A stretch of 64,000 bases of DNA from Agrobacterium tumefaciens (GCA_025559845.1 CP048469.1:1054001-1118000), one strand, 5' to 3'; positions 46,286 to 55,264 are shown, numbered from the stretch's first letter. A program made the numbers and translations. The notes: generated by a model from the letters alone, not told the origin.

Positions 46286-46317
46286 CCTTATCCGAATTTT
46301 AAAACCCCTGTTCTAGA
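46286..46317 (+). repeat. upstream element, copy 2 (before second PAP2-like gene)
   Basis: CCTTATCCGAATTTTAAA ... GTTCTAG, 60 bases before the second PAP2-like start, directly after the first gene's stop. Pair of the element at 45269-45300. Confidence 0.7.
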
Positions 46318-46345
46318 CTGTGCTCATTCGAACAGGGGCTTGATC

Positions 46346-47296
46346 ATGAAACTCTTCCCTGCGGAACGGTTTGTTCTGTCCATCATCGTTGCGCTGTTTG
46401 TGATCGACGCGACGTTGATCACGCTGAAAGGCATTCGTATCGACTATGCCGGATACCTGGTCTGCGGGCTGCTCGGCGGTGGCGTTTTCATACTCGGTCA
46501 GTTCTATCGCAACAGCGGCCGCGATCTGCACATAGCCGCCGCGCTGACCTCGGCCGGTCTGTTCGTCCTGTTCACGCTTGTCGCTTCTGTCTTTAACTAC
46601 ATGTTCCTGCCGGTCCGTTTTGCAATCGTTGATCCCCTGCTTTTCCGGATTGATGGGGCGTTCGGTTATAGCTGGCCCGATGTGGTGACCTGGTCTGCGA
46701 CCCATCCGTTGGTCGCCAAGATTCTCTATGCCGTTTACGCGACATCCTTGCCGCAGCTTTTGCTAATCGTTATCACGCTCGGCTTTACCGGCAGGCGTGC
46801 TTCGCTTCACCACTTCCTCGTGACCGGTGTGCTGGGTGCACTCACCTGTATCATCTTCTGGATATTTTTCCCGACTTTGGGCCCCTCCGCATATCAGACA
46901 TTTCCTCAATGGGTGATGCAGGTCATCCCTCTGGCGGTTGATGCAGGTTACGGTCGGGAACTGGTTCGTCTCGCCTATGAGGGTGTCGTCTATCTCACGC
47001 CGAAAGACACGCTCGGCCTGATCGGCTTTCCGTCGTTCCACATCGTCATGGCGGCGATGTCTGTCTGGTTCGTGCCGCGCCATTGGGCGTTCAGAGCGGT
47101 GATCTGGCCTTTGAATGCCCTGATGGTGCCGGCCGTTCTGGTACAGGGTGGTCACCACCTTGTGGACATTGCTGGTGGTTTACTGGTGTTTGCCATCATC
47201 TGCCCGGTTTCGGCGTGGCTGCTGAACCGCATGGCGGAGCGGGAAAAGGCGCGCAGAGCACCTCTTTCCCAGTCTCAGGCTCTGGCAACCAAATAA
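46346..47296 (+). CDS. PAP2-like (PAP2_3) integral membrane phosphatase/transferase, copy 2
   Basis: 316 residues, a close paralogue of the preceding protein along the full length (shared VLLGGG/GLLGGG-IFILGQFYR, SVFNYMFLPV, FGYSWPDVVTW, HHFLVTGVLGAL). Active-site blocks FPSFHIVMAAMSVW and GGHHLVDIAGG are intact. AGGGG lies upstream of ATG 46346. Tandem duplication with divergence. Its last 22 bases overlap the 3' end of the convergent LysR gene, including both stop codons. Confidence 0.8.
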   Translation: MKLFPAERFVLSIIVALFVIDATLITLKGIRIDYAGYLVCGLLGGGVFILGQFYRNSGRDLHIAAALTSAGLFVLFTLVASVFNYMFLPVRFAIVDPLLFRIDGAFGYSWPDVVTWSATHPLVAKILYAVYATSLPQLLLIVITLGFTGRRASLHHFLVTGVLGALTCIIFWIFFPTLGPSAYQTFPQWVMQVIPLAVDAGYGRELVRLAYEGVVYLTPKDTLGLIGFPSFHIVMAAMSVWFVPRHWAFRAVIWPLNALMVPAVLVQGGHHLVDIAGGLLVFAIICPVSAWLLNRMAEREKARRAPLSQSQALATK

Positions 47297-48159
47297 CTGC
47301 TCAGCTGGTCCTGTGCCTCCTGAACGAGCCAGCCGAACAGCCGTTTTGCTGGGGCCGTCATGGTCTCTGGCGCCACCAGCCAGTAATATTTGTCCTGATC
47401 AGACGCCTGATCGAACAGCACGCTCAGACGACCGCTCGTTATCTCGTCCCGCATCAACTCGGTCGGGCATAGTCCAACACCCTGTCCGGCTTTCAAGGCT
47501 GTCAGAAGCAGATTGAAATCGGCAAAGATCGGTCCCGTGTTTTGGGGGCTGCGTGTTCCCGTCGCTGCGAACCAGTCCCGCCAGGCCGCCTCGGTCTCGT
47601 CATGCAGAAGTTCCGCCTTCGAGAGCCTCGCAATATCCTTGATCGGTCCGAAGTTTTCGAGATAGGCGGGCGCGCAGGTTGGCCTGGTTGCGGCACTGAA
47701 CAGCGCCACTGCGCTCTCCGTCGGTCGTCTGCCGTGCAGGATGGTCAGGTCGGCCGGCGTGGACATGCCCGTCGTCGAATAGCTGATTGAAACCTGGATA
47801 TCAGGATGAAGCGCGCGGAAGCGGGGCAGGCGAGGCGTCAGAAAATATGCCACCACGGAAGGCAGGCTGGCCAGCCGCACGACTGCGCGCTGTTTGCGTC
47901 CGCGGATCTCTTCGGCAGATGCCGCAACCTGCCGCAGGCTTGAGGAGACCGTGGCTCCAAACTCGCGTCCTGCCGCGGTCAGTCGAACACCGCGCGCCTG
48001 CCGTTCAAACAGCGGTTCGCCCAGCCATTGCTCCAATGTACGGACATGCTGGCTGATGGCGGCGGCACTCATGCCCAGTTCAGCCGCAGCGCCTGCGAAA
48101 CTTTCGTGGCGGGCAGCAGCCTCAAAGGCGCGAAGGGCAGGGAGCGGAGGTAGTTTCAT
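47275..48159 (-). CDS. LysR-family transcriptional regulator (GcvA-like)
   Basis: 294 residues. The N-terminal winged helix is ALRAFEAAARHESFAGAAAELGMSAAAISQHVRTLEQWLGEPLFER with the typical LTAAGREF end, and the C-terminal half is a periplasmic-binding-like effector domain. It resembles the GcvA/amino-acid-response subgroup. Divergent from a DUF1989 gene with 114 bases between, so it most likely controls that gene. It overlaps the convergent PAP2-like gene by 22 bases. Confidence 0.9.
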   Translation of the reverse strand: MKLPPLPALRAFEAAARHESFAGAAAELGMSAAAISQHVRTLEQWLGEPLFERQARGVRLTAAGREFGATVSSSLRQVAASAEEIRGRKQRAVVRLASLPSVVAYFLTPRLPRFRALHPDIQVSISYSTTGMSTPADLTILHGRRPTESAVALFSAATRPTCAPAYLENFGPIKDIARLSKAELLHDETEAAWRDWFAATGTRSPQNTGPIFADFNLLLTALKAGQGVGLCPTELMRDEITSGRLSVLFDQASDQDKYYWLVAPETMTAPAKRLFGWLVQEAQDQLSSYLVARA

Positions 48160-48181
48160 GGTCTCCGAAGGCTAAGTGATA

Positions 48182-48198
48182 CTTGTGCTCAGGGCAAG
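48182..48198. promoter_or_regulatory. candidate LysR-type operator
   Basis: CTTG-N9-CAAG interrupted palindrome that contains a T-N11-A, the LysR box, in the divergent region between the LysR gene and the DUF1989 gene. Confidence 0.45.
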
Positions 48199-48273
48199 AA
48201 AAACCCGTCTTGTCAGGCCGTCTTGCACAGGGCAGTTTCGCTTTTGCCACTGCCCTTTGTTTCGAGGATTTAT

Positions 48274-49125
48274 ATGTCGCACACCGCCATGACCGAACCC
48301 GCAGATGCCGCTGAGCGGCGCGCCCGCCGTCCAGTTGTTGTTTATCCGAATGGAACGCTTGAGGCACCTGACCTTTCCAGTCTCGTAAAGGCCAGGGAAA
48401 CGATGCAGAAGGTGGGTGAGGTGATTGTACCACCACGTGATGGCCGCACCTTTCAGGTGCCTAAGGGGCATTTCTTCCGCATTATCAGCATTGATGGTCC
48501 ACAGGTTGGCGACCTCAATCTCTGGAACGCGCATGATCTGACCGAGCGTTTTTTCAGCGGCAAGACCCGCGCCCTTCATGCCACCCATGTCTCCATCGGC
48601 GACCGGCTGTGGAGCAACCTGCCATCATTGCGCCCGATGGCAACGATCACCGGTGATAGCCTCGCATGGTACGGTTGGGATGAGGATGGCGGCGGACTGC
48701 ATGATGTGATCGGCACGCGTTGCGATCCCTACACCAATCGCCTGCTCAGCGGCGGTGATTACCACCATTGCTGCCATTCGAACCTCACCAATGCGCTGGC
48801 ATCGTCCAGAGGCCTGTCGTTTGCAGAGGCCGAACCGCATGTGCACGACGTTCTCAACGTCTTCATGTGCACGGGCTTCACCCGCGACACACACCAGTAT
48901 TTCATGAAGGCAAGCCCCGTTCGGCCGGGCGATTATCTGGAATTTTTTGCCGAGATGGATCTGCTCGGCGGTCTCTCCGCCTGCCCCGGTGGCGATTGCA
49001 GCGCCAGCCACTCAAGCGATGCGGCTGCCTGCTACCCGCTGAAGGTGGAAATCTACCGCCCGGATATGGCGCTTCTCAACGCTTGGCCTTTCCCGGAACG
49101 CAATGCTTATCGCAACCCGGTGTGA
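48274..49125 (+). CDS. DUF1989 (urea carboxylase-associated type) protein
   Basis: 283 residues from ATG 48274 with GAGGA upstream. DUF1989 features: VPPRDGRTFQVPKGHFFRI, GPQVGDLNLWNAHDLTERFF, RPMATITGD, the Cys/His cluster DYHHCCHSNL, VLNVFMCTGF and the C-terminal SACPGGDCSASH. The Cys-rich blocks suggest metal binding. Relatives sit beside urea carboxylase or guanidine-degradation genes; none is here, so the substrate is open. Probably controlled by the divergent LysR protein. Confidence 0.85.
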   Translation: MSHTAMTEPADAAERRARRPVVVYPNGTLEAPDLSSLVKARETMQKVGEVIVPPRDGRTFQVPKGHFFRIISIDGPQVGDLNLWNAHDLTERFFSGKTRALHATHVSIGDRLWSNLPSLRPMATITGDSLAWYGWDEDGGGLHDVIGTRCDPYTNRLLSGGDYHHCCHSNLTNALASSRGLSFAEAEPHVHDVLNVFMCTGFTRDTHQYFMKASPVRPGDYLEFFAEMDLLGGLSACPGGDCSASHSSDAAACYPLKVEIYRPDMALLNAWPFPERNAYRNPV

Positions 49126-49170
49126 AGGCCGGACCTGATCTGTTGCCACCAGCCGCGTATTCACGAGCGG

Positions 49171-49192
49171 GACCCCGGTTGTCTCCGGGGTC
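49171..49192. terminator. hairpin between convergent DUF1989 and HIT genes
   Basis: GACCCCGG, 6-base loop, CCGGGGTC; no U tract, so at most a factor-assisted terminator. Confidence 0.5.
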
Positions 49193-49205
49193 GTTGCTGT
49201 GATCG

Positions 49206-49637
49206 TCAGGAAGCCAGGGCTGCCTTGATCTTTTCTGCATGTGCTTTCAGCACGTCGCTGTCGGCCATCGCGCCGGAATGCGGCTTCAGCGGCTGGCCTT
49301 CCACGCGCGGAATGACGTGGAAATGCAGGTGGAACACCGTCTGTCCGGCAGCCGGCTCATTGAACTGCGCAACGTAGACGCCGTCGGCATCGAAGGCCTC
49401 CTTGGCGGCGACGGCAAGCTTCTGCACCACGGCAATGGTGCGGGCCAGCACGTTCGGATCGGCATCCAAGAGGTTGCGCGAACCGATTTTCGGAATGACC
49501 AGGAGGTGACCCGGCGCCTGCGGCATCACATCCATGAAGGCCAGCGTATGCTCGTCCTCATAGAGCTTCACGCTCGGAATTTCCCCGCGCAGGATCTTGG
49601 CGAAGATGTTGTTGTCGTCATAAGCGCTGGCGGTCAT
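49206..49637 (-). CDS. HIT family nucleotide hydrolase
   Basis: 143 residues. The histidine triad HLHFHVIPR places His103, His105 and His107, of the HINT/Fhit type; NNIFAKILRGEIPSVKLYED is the usual HINT N terminus. It acts on AMP-linked or dinucleotide polyphosphate substrates in the cytoplasm. ATG 49637 has GGAGAG upstream; the frame remains open to 49985 within the preceding gene. Last gene of ridA-gdpD-femAB-HIT. Confidence 0.93.
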   Translation of the reverse strand: MTASAYDDNNIFAKILRGEIPSVKLYEDEHTLAFMDVMPQAPGHLLVIPKIGSRNLLDADPNVLARTIAVVQKLAVAAKEAFDADGVYVAQFNEPAAGQTVFHLHFHVIPRVEGQPLKPHSGAMADSDVLKAHAEKIKAALAS

Positions 49638-49674
49638 CAGCAGTCTCTCCTCATGTGGTGATATCGAAAACGGA

Positions 49675-50868
49675 TTATTCATCCGATTCTTGTCTTTCGC
49701 CCTTGCGGAAGGGCGTGTGGTCTTCGAGGTAGTCGCCGATGTTTTCAACTTCCTGACGTTCCCGTTCCAGATAGTCGTCAATGGCGCGGCGCAGCCCCGG
49801 ATGGACGATGTAATGCGCAGAATGCGTGGTGACAGGCACATAACCACGCGCCAGCTTGTGTTCGCCCTGCGCGCCCGCCTCAACCCGCTGCAAGCCTTTC
49901 GACAGGGCAAAATCGATGGCCTGATGGTAGCAGACTTCGAAATGCAGAAAGGGATGATCCTCGATGCAGCCCCAATGCCGGCCATAAAGCGCGTCCGAAC
50001 CGATGAAGTTGATGGCGCCTGCGATATAGCGTCCGTCGCGTTTTGCCATGACGAGCAGAATGTCGTCGGCCATACGCTCGCCGATCAGCGAATAGAATGT
50101 CCGCGTCAGATAGGGTCGGCCCCATTTGCGGCCACCCGTATCCATGTAGAAGGTAAAAAACTGATCCCAGATGTCTTCCGTCAGATCACTGCCGGTCAAC
50201 CAGTCGATGCTGATGCCGTTTTCGAGCGCGGCGCGGCGTTCCTTTTTCAGTCCCTTGCGTTTGCGGGACGAAAGGGCATCGAGAAAATCGTCGTGATCGC
50301 GGTAGCCATTGTTGAGAAAATGGAACTGCTGATCGGTCCGGTGCAGAAAGTCCTGCGAGGTGAGGGCTGCAATGTCGTCATCCGTTGCGAAGGTGACATG
50401 GGCCGATGACAGGCCGCCCTTTTCGGTTACCTGTCCGATACCGGAAGCAAGAAGCAGCTTGACGCCGTCATTGTCGGATGTCTGCGAGGTCAGAAGGCGC
50501 GGACCGGTCGCCGGGGTAAAGGGGATGGAACACTGCAGCTTGGGATAATAATGTCCGCCGGCCCGTTCAAAAGCGTCCGCCCAGCCGTGGTCGAAAACAT
50601 ATTCGCCCTTGCTGTGGTTCTTCAGATAGGCCGGTACGGCACCAAGCAGATCGCCTTTTTCATTTTCAAGCAGCAGGTGGTGGCCCTGCCAGCCGGTCTT
50701 GGCCGTTGCCGATCCGGACTCTTCGATGGATGATAAAAAGGCGTGTGAAATAAATGGATTATAGGACTTTCCTTCCGCGTTGCGCGAAGTTCCGGAAAGC
50801 TGCTTCCAGCGATCCGGATCGATATCCGTGAAGGATTGCGCAACGCGGATGGAGTAGTTTTCTGTCAT
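49675..50868 (-). CDS. FemAB-like/GNAT peptidoglycan-biosynthesis protein (DUF482)
   Basis: 397 residues of the DUF482/FemAB-like GNAT group. Conserved segments: SYNPFISHAFLSSIEESGSA near the N terminus, SRKRKGLKKERRAALENGI, FFTFYMDTGGRKWGRPYLTR, ALYGRHWGCIEDHPFLHFEVCYHQAIDFA and GAQGEHKLARGY. FemAB proteins add amino acids to peptidoglycan precursors from aminoacyl-tRNA; for this branch that role is only inferred. Overlaps gdpD by 4 bases. Confidence 0.85.
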   Translation of the reverse strand: MTENYSIRVAQSFTDIDPDRWKQLSGTSRNAEGKSYNPFISHAFLSSIEESGSATAKTGWQGHHLLLENEKGDLLGAVPAYLKNHSKGEYVFDHGWADAFERAGGHYYPKLQCSIPFTPATGPRLLTSQTSDNDGVKLLLASGIGQVTEKGGLSSAHVTFATDDDIAALTSQDFLHRTDQQFHFLNNGYRDHDDFLDALSSRKRKGLKKERRAALENGISIDWLTGSDLTEDIWDQFFTFYMDTGGRKWGRPYLTRTFYSLIGERMADDILLVMAKRDGRYIAGAINFIGSDALYGRHWGCIEDHPFLHFEVCYHQAIDFALSKGLQRVEAGAQGEHKLARGYVPVTTHSAHYIVHPGLRRAIDDYLERERQEVENIGDYLEDHTPFRKGERQESDE

Positions 50869-51605
50869 GCCGTAGCGGACGGGTTCTCTCTCGGGTCGAA
50901 ACCTTCGAATGTCATCTGGTCAGCATATTTATAGGTAATCGCACGGGCATTTTCATCCCTTACCGTCCAGGTAATCACCGGAACGCCAAGTTTTCTTTGT
51001 GCTTCGATAAAGCTGTTTGGCAGGTGGCCCCAATGGTAGGAGATGAAGTCGAGGCCGATATGCATGGCTTCGTCATGCTTGAAGAAGTCTTCCGGCTTGT
51101 CGCCTTCGGCCGTGAGGCCGAGTGGCCAGGGGGAACCGGCGGCCTTCAGATCCTTCAGGAGATGATGGTCGAAGCTCATCAGCGCCACATGGCCCTTGTA
51201 ACCTTCGAGGTCTTCCAGCACCGCCTCGGCAAAACCGTCATCGACGCCTTCACCCTCGCGGCCCTTCAGCTCGATCACCAGCGGCACCTTGCCGGCACAG
51301 AGTGCCAGAAGCTGCTTGAGCGTCGGGATCTTGTCCTTGGTCTGGCCGATCGACAGCAGCGACAGTTCGCCGGACGTCCGCTCGCGGATGTCACCCTTGA
51401 TGCCGGTCAGGCGGGTCATCTCATGGTCGTGGAAAACGACCGGTACGCTGTCGGCACCAAGCTGAACGTCGCATTCGATTGCAAATCCGGCTTCGATGGC
51501 GCGGGAAAACGCCGAAAGCGTGTTTTCCCAGATCGCATGGTTCATGTCATGATAGCCGCGATGGGCAACAGGCTGAGCAATCAGCCAGGAAAGTTTCAGC
51601 GTCAT
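50865..51605 (-). CDS. glycerophosphodiester phosphodiesterase
   Basis: 246 residues, single GDPD TIM barrel. Active-site residues: His15-Arg16 (PVAHRGYH), Glu27-Asn28 (WENTLSAF), Glu44 and Asp46 (ECDVQ), His59 (VFHDHEM). It releases glycerol-3-phosphate from glycerophosphodiesters. No signal peptide, so cytoplasmic. Starts inside the ridA stop (ATGA overlap). Confidence 0.93.
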   Translation of the reverse strand: MTLKLSWLIAQPVAHRGYHDMNHAIWENTLSAFSRAIEAGFAIECDVQLGADSVPVVFHDHEMTRLTGIKGDIRERTSGELSLLSIGQTKDKIPTLKQLLALCAGKVPLVIELKGREGEGVDDGFAEAVLEDLEGYKGHVALMSFDHHLLKDLKAAGSPWPLGLTAEGDKPEDFFKHDEAMHIGLDFISYHWGHLPNSFIEAQRKLGVPVITWTVRDENARAITYKYADQMTFEGFDPRENPSATA

Positions 51606-52072
51606 ACGTCTATTTCCACGATCGCGTCGATTTCGACAGAGGCATTGAAGGGCAGGCAGGCCATGCCGACGGCGGCGCGCGCATGTTTGCCGGCATCGCC
51701 GAGAACATTGGCGAGAAGGTTGGACGCACCGTTGATCACAAGGTGCTGCTCGGTGAACTCGGGAACGGAGGCAACGAAGCCATTGAGCTTGAGGATGCGG
51801 CGGATTTTCGAAAGGTCGCCATTCAAGGCTGCCTTGACCTGCGCGAGGATGTTGACGGCGCAAAGTTCGGCCGCGCGCTGGGCTGCGGGAACATCAACAT
51901 CGCGTCCAACGAGGCCCGTGACCGCAATCTTGCCGGATTCCATCGGCAATTGACCCGATACGTAAAGCAGATTGCCGCTGATGGTGAACGGAACGTAGTT
52001 TGCCGCAGGTGCGGCGGCGACGGGAAGCGTAAAGCCAAGTTCCTTGAGGCGGCCTTCGATGACGTCCGACAT
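51602..52072 (-). CDS. RidA family reactive imine/enamine deaminase
   Basis: 156 residues, YjgF/RidA (or Rid-like) trimeric fold: YVPFTISGNLLYVSGQLPME, RAAELCAVNILAQVKAALNG, NGFVASVPEFTEQHLVINGAS and HARAAVGMACLPFNASVEID. The conserved Arg of the active site (HARAAVG) is present, supporting imine hydrolase activity. GGAG precedes ATG 52072. First gene of a four-gene operon, divergent from eipB. Confidence 0.92.
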   Translation of the reverse strand: MSDVIEGRLKELGFTLPVAAAPAANYVPFTISGNLLYVSGQLPMESGKIAVTGLVGRDVDVPAAQRAAELCAVNILAQVKAALNGDLSKIRRILKLNGFVASVPEFTEQHLVINGASNLLANVLGDAGKHARAAVGMACLPFNASVEIDAIVEIDV

Positions 52073-52187
52073 TTTCGTCTCCGGTTTTGTTGTAAATCCT
52101 TCAAGAATCCGGCATTCAGGAGATGTGATCCCAAAGCCGGGCGGTTGCTTGTACAATATGAGTGGCGAGTCCAACAGGAGATAATGC

Positions 52188-53030
52188 ATGTTTGTCAGGA
52201 AGCTTGGTTTCGTTGCCACTACGGGGCTCTTGTCCTGCTTGTCGAACGCTGCCAATGCTTTGCCCGCCCAGCTTCCCAATCTGATTGCCCATCGGGCAGT
52301 CTACGATCTGGAGCTGAAGGATGCATCGGATCGCTCCGGCATCGAGGGCATGACCGGCCGCATGGTCTATGAATTCACCGGTTCCGCCTGTCAGGGCTAC
52401 AAGACGGACTTCCGTTTCGTCACGCAGATCAATACCGGCGACGCCGTTCGCCTGACGGATCAGCAGACCACGACGTTTGAGGACCCGGCCTCCAAGAAGT
52501 TCACCTTCGAGACGAAATCCTACACCGACGACAAGCTGGACAAGGAAGTGCAGGGCGCTGCTAGCGACAGCGATGCCGGTGTGAAGGTCGACATTACCCG
52601 ACCCGATGCGCGCCAGATCGATCTCGTCGCCTCCGAATTCCCGACCGAACACATGTTCCAGGTCATCGAGAACGCCAAACAGGGCAAGCGGATTTTCGAG
52701 TCCCGGATTTTCGACGGCTCCGATGATGGTGACGAAAGCCTGATTACCTCGACCTTGGTCGGCAAGTCGCAGACGGCGAAGGATGGGGACGCGGAAGCCG
52801 GCAAGGCGGGCGATTTCGCCAAGGCGTCCTTCTGGCCTGTCACCATCGCTTATTACAACGACAAGACCGGTACGGATTCTCTGCCGATCTACCGCATGTC
52901 GTTCAAGCTCTACGAAAACGGAATCACCCGCGACCTGACCATGGATTACGGTGACTTCGTGCTGACCGGAAAGCTTGCGAAGCTCGATATCCTCACGCCC
53001 GAAACCTGCGAAAACAAGCCGGTTCGCTGA
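52188..53030 (+). CDS. eipB: EipB family cell-envelope integrity protein (DUF1849)
   Basis: 280 residues with a signal peptide (FVATTGLLSCLSNAANA). DUF1849 core: LIAHRAVYDLELKDASDRSG, GRMVYEFTGSACQGY, SLPIYRMSFKLYENG and TMDYGDFVLTGKL. Cys68 and Cys274 match the disulphide pair described for Brucella EipB, a periplasmic barrel needed for envelope integrity. AGGAG precedes the ATG. A terminator follows at 53031-53056. Confidence 0.9.
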   Translation: MFVRKLGFVATTGLLSCLSNAANALPAQLPNLIAHRAVYDLELKDASDRSGIEGMTGRMVYEFTGSACQGYKTDFRFVTQINTGDAVRLTDQQTTTFEDPASKKFTFETKSYTDDKLDKEVQGAASDSDAGVKVDITRPDARQIDLVASEFPTEHMFQVIENAKQGKRIFESRIFDGSDDGDESLITSTLVGKSQTAKDGDAEAGKAGDFAKASFWPVTIAYYNDKTGTDSLPIYRMSFKLYENGITRDLTMDYGDFVLTGKLAKLDILTPETCENKPVR

Positions 53031-53056
53031 AACCGGCCTCGTCAGGCAGGTTTTTT
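53031..53056 (+). terminator. intrinsic terminator after eipB
   Basis: AACC-G-GCCT, loop CGTC, AGGC-A-GGTT, then T6 (53051-53056); one G/A mismatch in the stem. Confidence 0.75.
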
Positions 53057-53067
53057 CGCATAAAAGC

Positions 53068-53096
53068 TTGCATTTTGTCGCAGGCGACTGTATGCG
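53068..53096 (+). promoter_or_regulatory. predicted sigma-70 promoter of rpsB
   Basis: TTGCAT (53068-53073), 17-base spacer, TATGCG (53091-53096), leaving a leader of about 120 bases. The spacer contains GTCGC-AG-GCGAC (53077-53088), a 12-base interrupted palindrome. Confidence 0.5.
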
Positions 53097-53223
53097 CCTC
53101 ACCATTCCACACGCGAAGCTTGGGATGTTCCGGGAGAAATCCGGATCGTTCCGCCCGGTGGTGTCGATGAAAGTCGATGCTGTTCGCTTCGCGGGGGTTA
53201 AACCGGAAAAGGAGTAACAAGGC

Positions 53224-53991
53224 ATGGCATTGCCCGATTTTTCTATGCGTCAGCTTCTCGAAGCTGGTGTTCACTTCGGCCACCAGACGCACCGCTGGAA
53301 CCCGAAGATGAAGCCGTACATCTTCGGCGACCGTAACAACATCCACATCATCGACCTCGCTCAGACGGTTCCGATGCTGTCGCGCGCCCTCCAGGTCGTG
53401 TCCGACACCGTTGCCCGTGGCGGCCGCGTTCTGTTCGTTGGCACCAAGCGCCAGGCGTCCGAAATCATCGCCGACAGCGCAAAGCGTTCGGCTCAGTACT
53501 ACGTCAACTCCCGCTGGCTCGGCGGCATGATGACGAACTGGAAGACGATTTCGAACTCGATCCAGCGTCTTCGCAAGGTTGACGAAATCCTGAACTCGGA
53601 AGCTTCCGGCTACTCCAAGAAAGAGCGCCTGAACCTCGAGCGCGAGCGCGAAAAGCTTGAAAAGGCTCTCGGCGGTATCCGCGATATGGGCGGCGTTCCG
53701 GACCTGATGTTCATCATCGACACCAACAAGGAAAAGATCGCGATCGAAGAAGCCAAGCGTCTTGGCATTCCGGTCGTTGCGATCATCGACTCGAACTGCG
53801 ATCCGGATGCAATCGATTACCCGATCCCGGGCAACGACGACGCTTCGCGCGCAATCTCGCTGTACTGCGACCTGATTGCTCGCGCTGCCATCGACGGCAT
53901 CGCACGTCAGCAGGGCTCTTCCGGCCGTGACATCGGCGCTTCGGAAGAAGCTCCGATCGAGCCTGCGCTCGAAGACGAGGCTGGCGCCTGA
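53224..53991 (+). CDS. rpsB: 30S ribosomal protein S2
   Basis: 255 residues, complete S2: [28 protein letters not shown] (N-terminal signature), [32 protein letters not shown] and [25 protein letters not shown] precedes ATG 53224. Head of the rpsB-tsf-pyrH-frr block. An about 120-base leader may hold the S2 autoregulation site; no known rpsB leader fold was identified by eye. Confidence 0.98.
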   Translation: MALPDFSMRQLLEAGVHFGHQTHRWNPKMKPYIFGDRNNIHIIDLAQTVPMLSRALQVVSDTVARGGRVLFVGTKRQASEIIADSAKRSAQYYVNSRWLGGMMTNWKTISNSIQRLRKVDEILNSEASGYSKKERLNLEREREKLEKALGGIRDMGGVPDLMFIIDTNKEKIAIEEAKRLGIPVVAIIDSNCDPDAIDYPIPGNDDASRAISLYCDLIARAAIDGIARQQGSSGRDIGASEEAPIEPALEDEAGA

Positions 53992-54043
53992 TAAGGGTCT
54001 GTCGGGCGGCGAATTTCACGCCGCCTCATCGATCATGATCTGC

Positions 54044-54086
54044 AAGGCCGTCAAAGACCGTTCCGGGTTGACGGCCTTGTTCGTTT
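54044..54086 (+). terminator. hairpin between rpsB and tsf
   Basis: 11-bp perfect stem AAGGCCGTCAA (54044-54054) / TTGACGGCCTT (54068-54078), then GTTCGTTT. Likely an attenuator lowering tsf expression relative to rpsB. A second hairpin GGCGGC/GCCGCC lies at 54005-54025. Confidence 0.7.
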
Positions 54087-54240
54087 CAAATCGCTCCGCC
54101 GGTGATCGGCGTCCTGATGTGATTGAAACGTCCGGGGTGCTCATTCATCACCCTGTCACACTTTAGGGTAAATTCGTCACCCAAACATCGGCATGGCGAT
54201 TTCCAGCCTGCTGACCGATTGAACAGACAAGAGGCAAACA

Positions 54241-55167
54241 ATGACCGAAATCACAGCCGCAATGGTTAAGGAACTGCGCGAGAAGTCTGGCGCAGGTATG
54301 ATGGACTGCAAGAAGGCTCTTGCTGAGACCAATGGCGACATGGAAGCAGCAATCGACTGGCTGCGCGCCAAGGGTATTGCCAAGGCTGACAAGAAGTCTG
54401 GCCGCACGGCTGCCGAAGGTCTCGTCGGTATCGCATCTGCCGGTCACAAGGCTGTTGTCGTCGAAATCAACTCGGAAACCGACTTCGTTGCTCGTAACGA
54501 TGCCTTCCAGGACATCGTTCGCGGCGTTGCTGCCGTTGCTCTGACGACCGACGGCACTGTTGACGCGATTGCTGCTGCCACCTACCCGGCAACCGGCAAG
54601 TCCGTTTCGGACAGCATCAAGGACGCGATTGCCACCATCGGCGAAAACATGACGCTGCGCCGTTCGGCTGCGCTCGAAGTTGAGCACGGCGTTGTTGCAA
54701 CCTACATCCACAACGCTGCTGGCGACGGCATCGGCAAGCTGGGCGTTCTGGTTGCCCTGAAGTCGGTTGGCGACAAGGCTGTTCTGACCTCGATCGGCCG
54801 TCAGGTTGCCATGCACATCGCTGCAACCAACCCGCTGGCGATTCGCGCTGAAGAAGTTGACGCTGCTGTTGCTGAGCGCGAGCGCAACGTCTTCATCGAA
54901 CAGGCTCGTGAATCCGGCAAGCCGGAAGCAATCATCGAAAAGATGGTTGACGGCCGTATGCGCAAGTTCTTCGAAGAAGTTGCTCTTCTGTCGCAGGCTT
55001 TCGTTATCAACCCTGACCTGACGGTCGGCGCTGCTGTCAAGGAAGCCGAAAAGGAAGCCGGCGCAGCGATCGAAGTCACCGGCATGGTTCGCCTGCTGCT
55101 CGGCGAAGGCGTCGAGAAGGAAGAAAGCGATTTCGCGGCAGAAGTCGCCGCAGTCGCCAAGGGCTGA
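54241..55167 (+). CDS. tsf: elongation factor Ts
   Basis: 308 residues. UBA-like N terminus [24 protein letters not shown], the EF-Tu-contacting TDFVARN, and two subdomains with the usual [12 protein letters not shown] and C-terminal helical parts. It recharges EF-Tu with GTP. Separated from rpsB by an attenuator-like hairpin. Confidence 0.98.
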   Translation: MTEITAAMVKELREKSGAGMMDCKKALAETNGDMEAAIDWLRAKGIAKADKKSGRTAAEGLVGIASAGHKAVVVEINSETDFVARNDAFQDIVRGVAAVALTTDGTVDAIAAATYPATGKSVSDSIKDAIATIGENMTLRRSAALEVEHGVVATYIHNAAGDGIGKLGVLVALKSVGDKAVLTSIGRQVAMHIAATNPLAIRAEEVDAAVAERERNVFIEQARESGKPEAIIEKMVDGRMRKFFEEVALLSQAFVINPDLTVGAAVKEAEKEAGAAIEVTGMVRLLLGEGVEKEESDFAAEVAAVAKG

Positions 55168-55197
55168 TTATATTTACCCAATCTTGGGGAAACGGGA

Positions 55198-55230
55198 GGG
55201 CATCGCGTGACAACGCGGTGCCCTTCGTGT
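55198..55230 (+). terminator. hairpin between tsf and pyrH
   Basis: GGGCATCGCG (55198-55207), loop TGACAA, CGCGGTGCCC (55214-55223) with one G-U pair, followed by TTCGTGT. Weak tail, so likely partial termination. Confidence 0.6.
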
Positions 55231-55264
55231 ATCCGCGTTTCGGTTACATTTCCGAGGAGTCATG

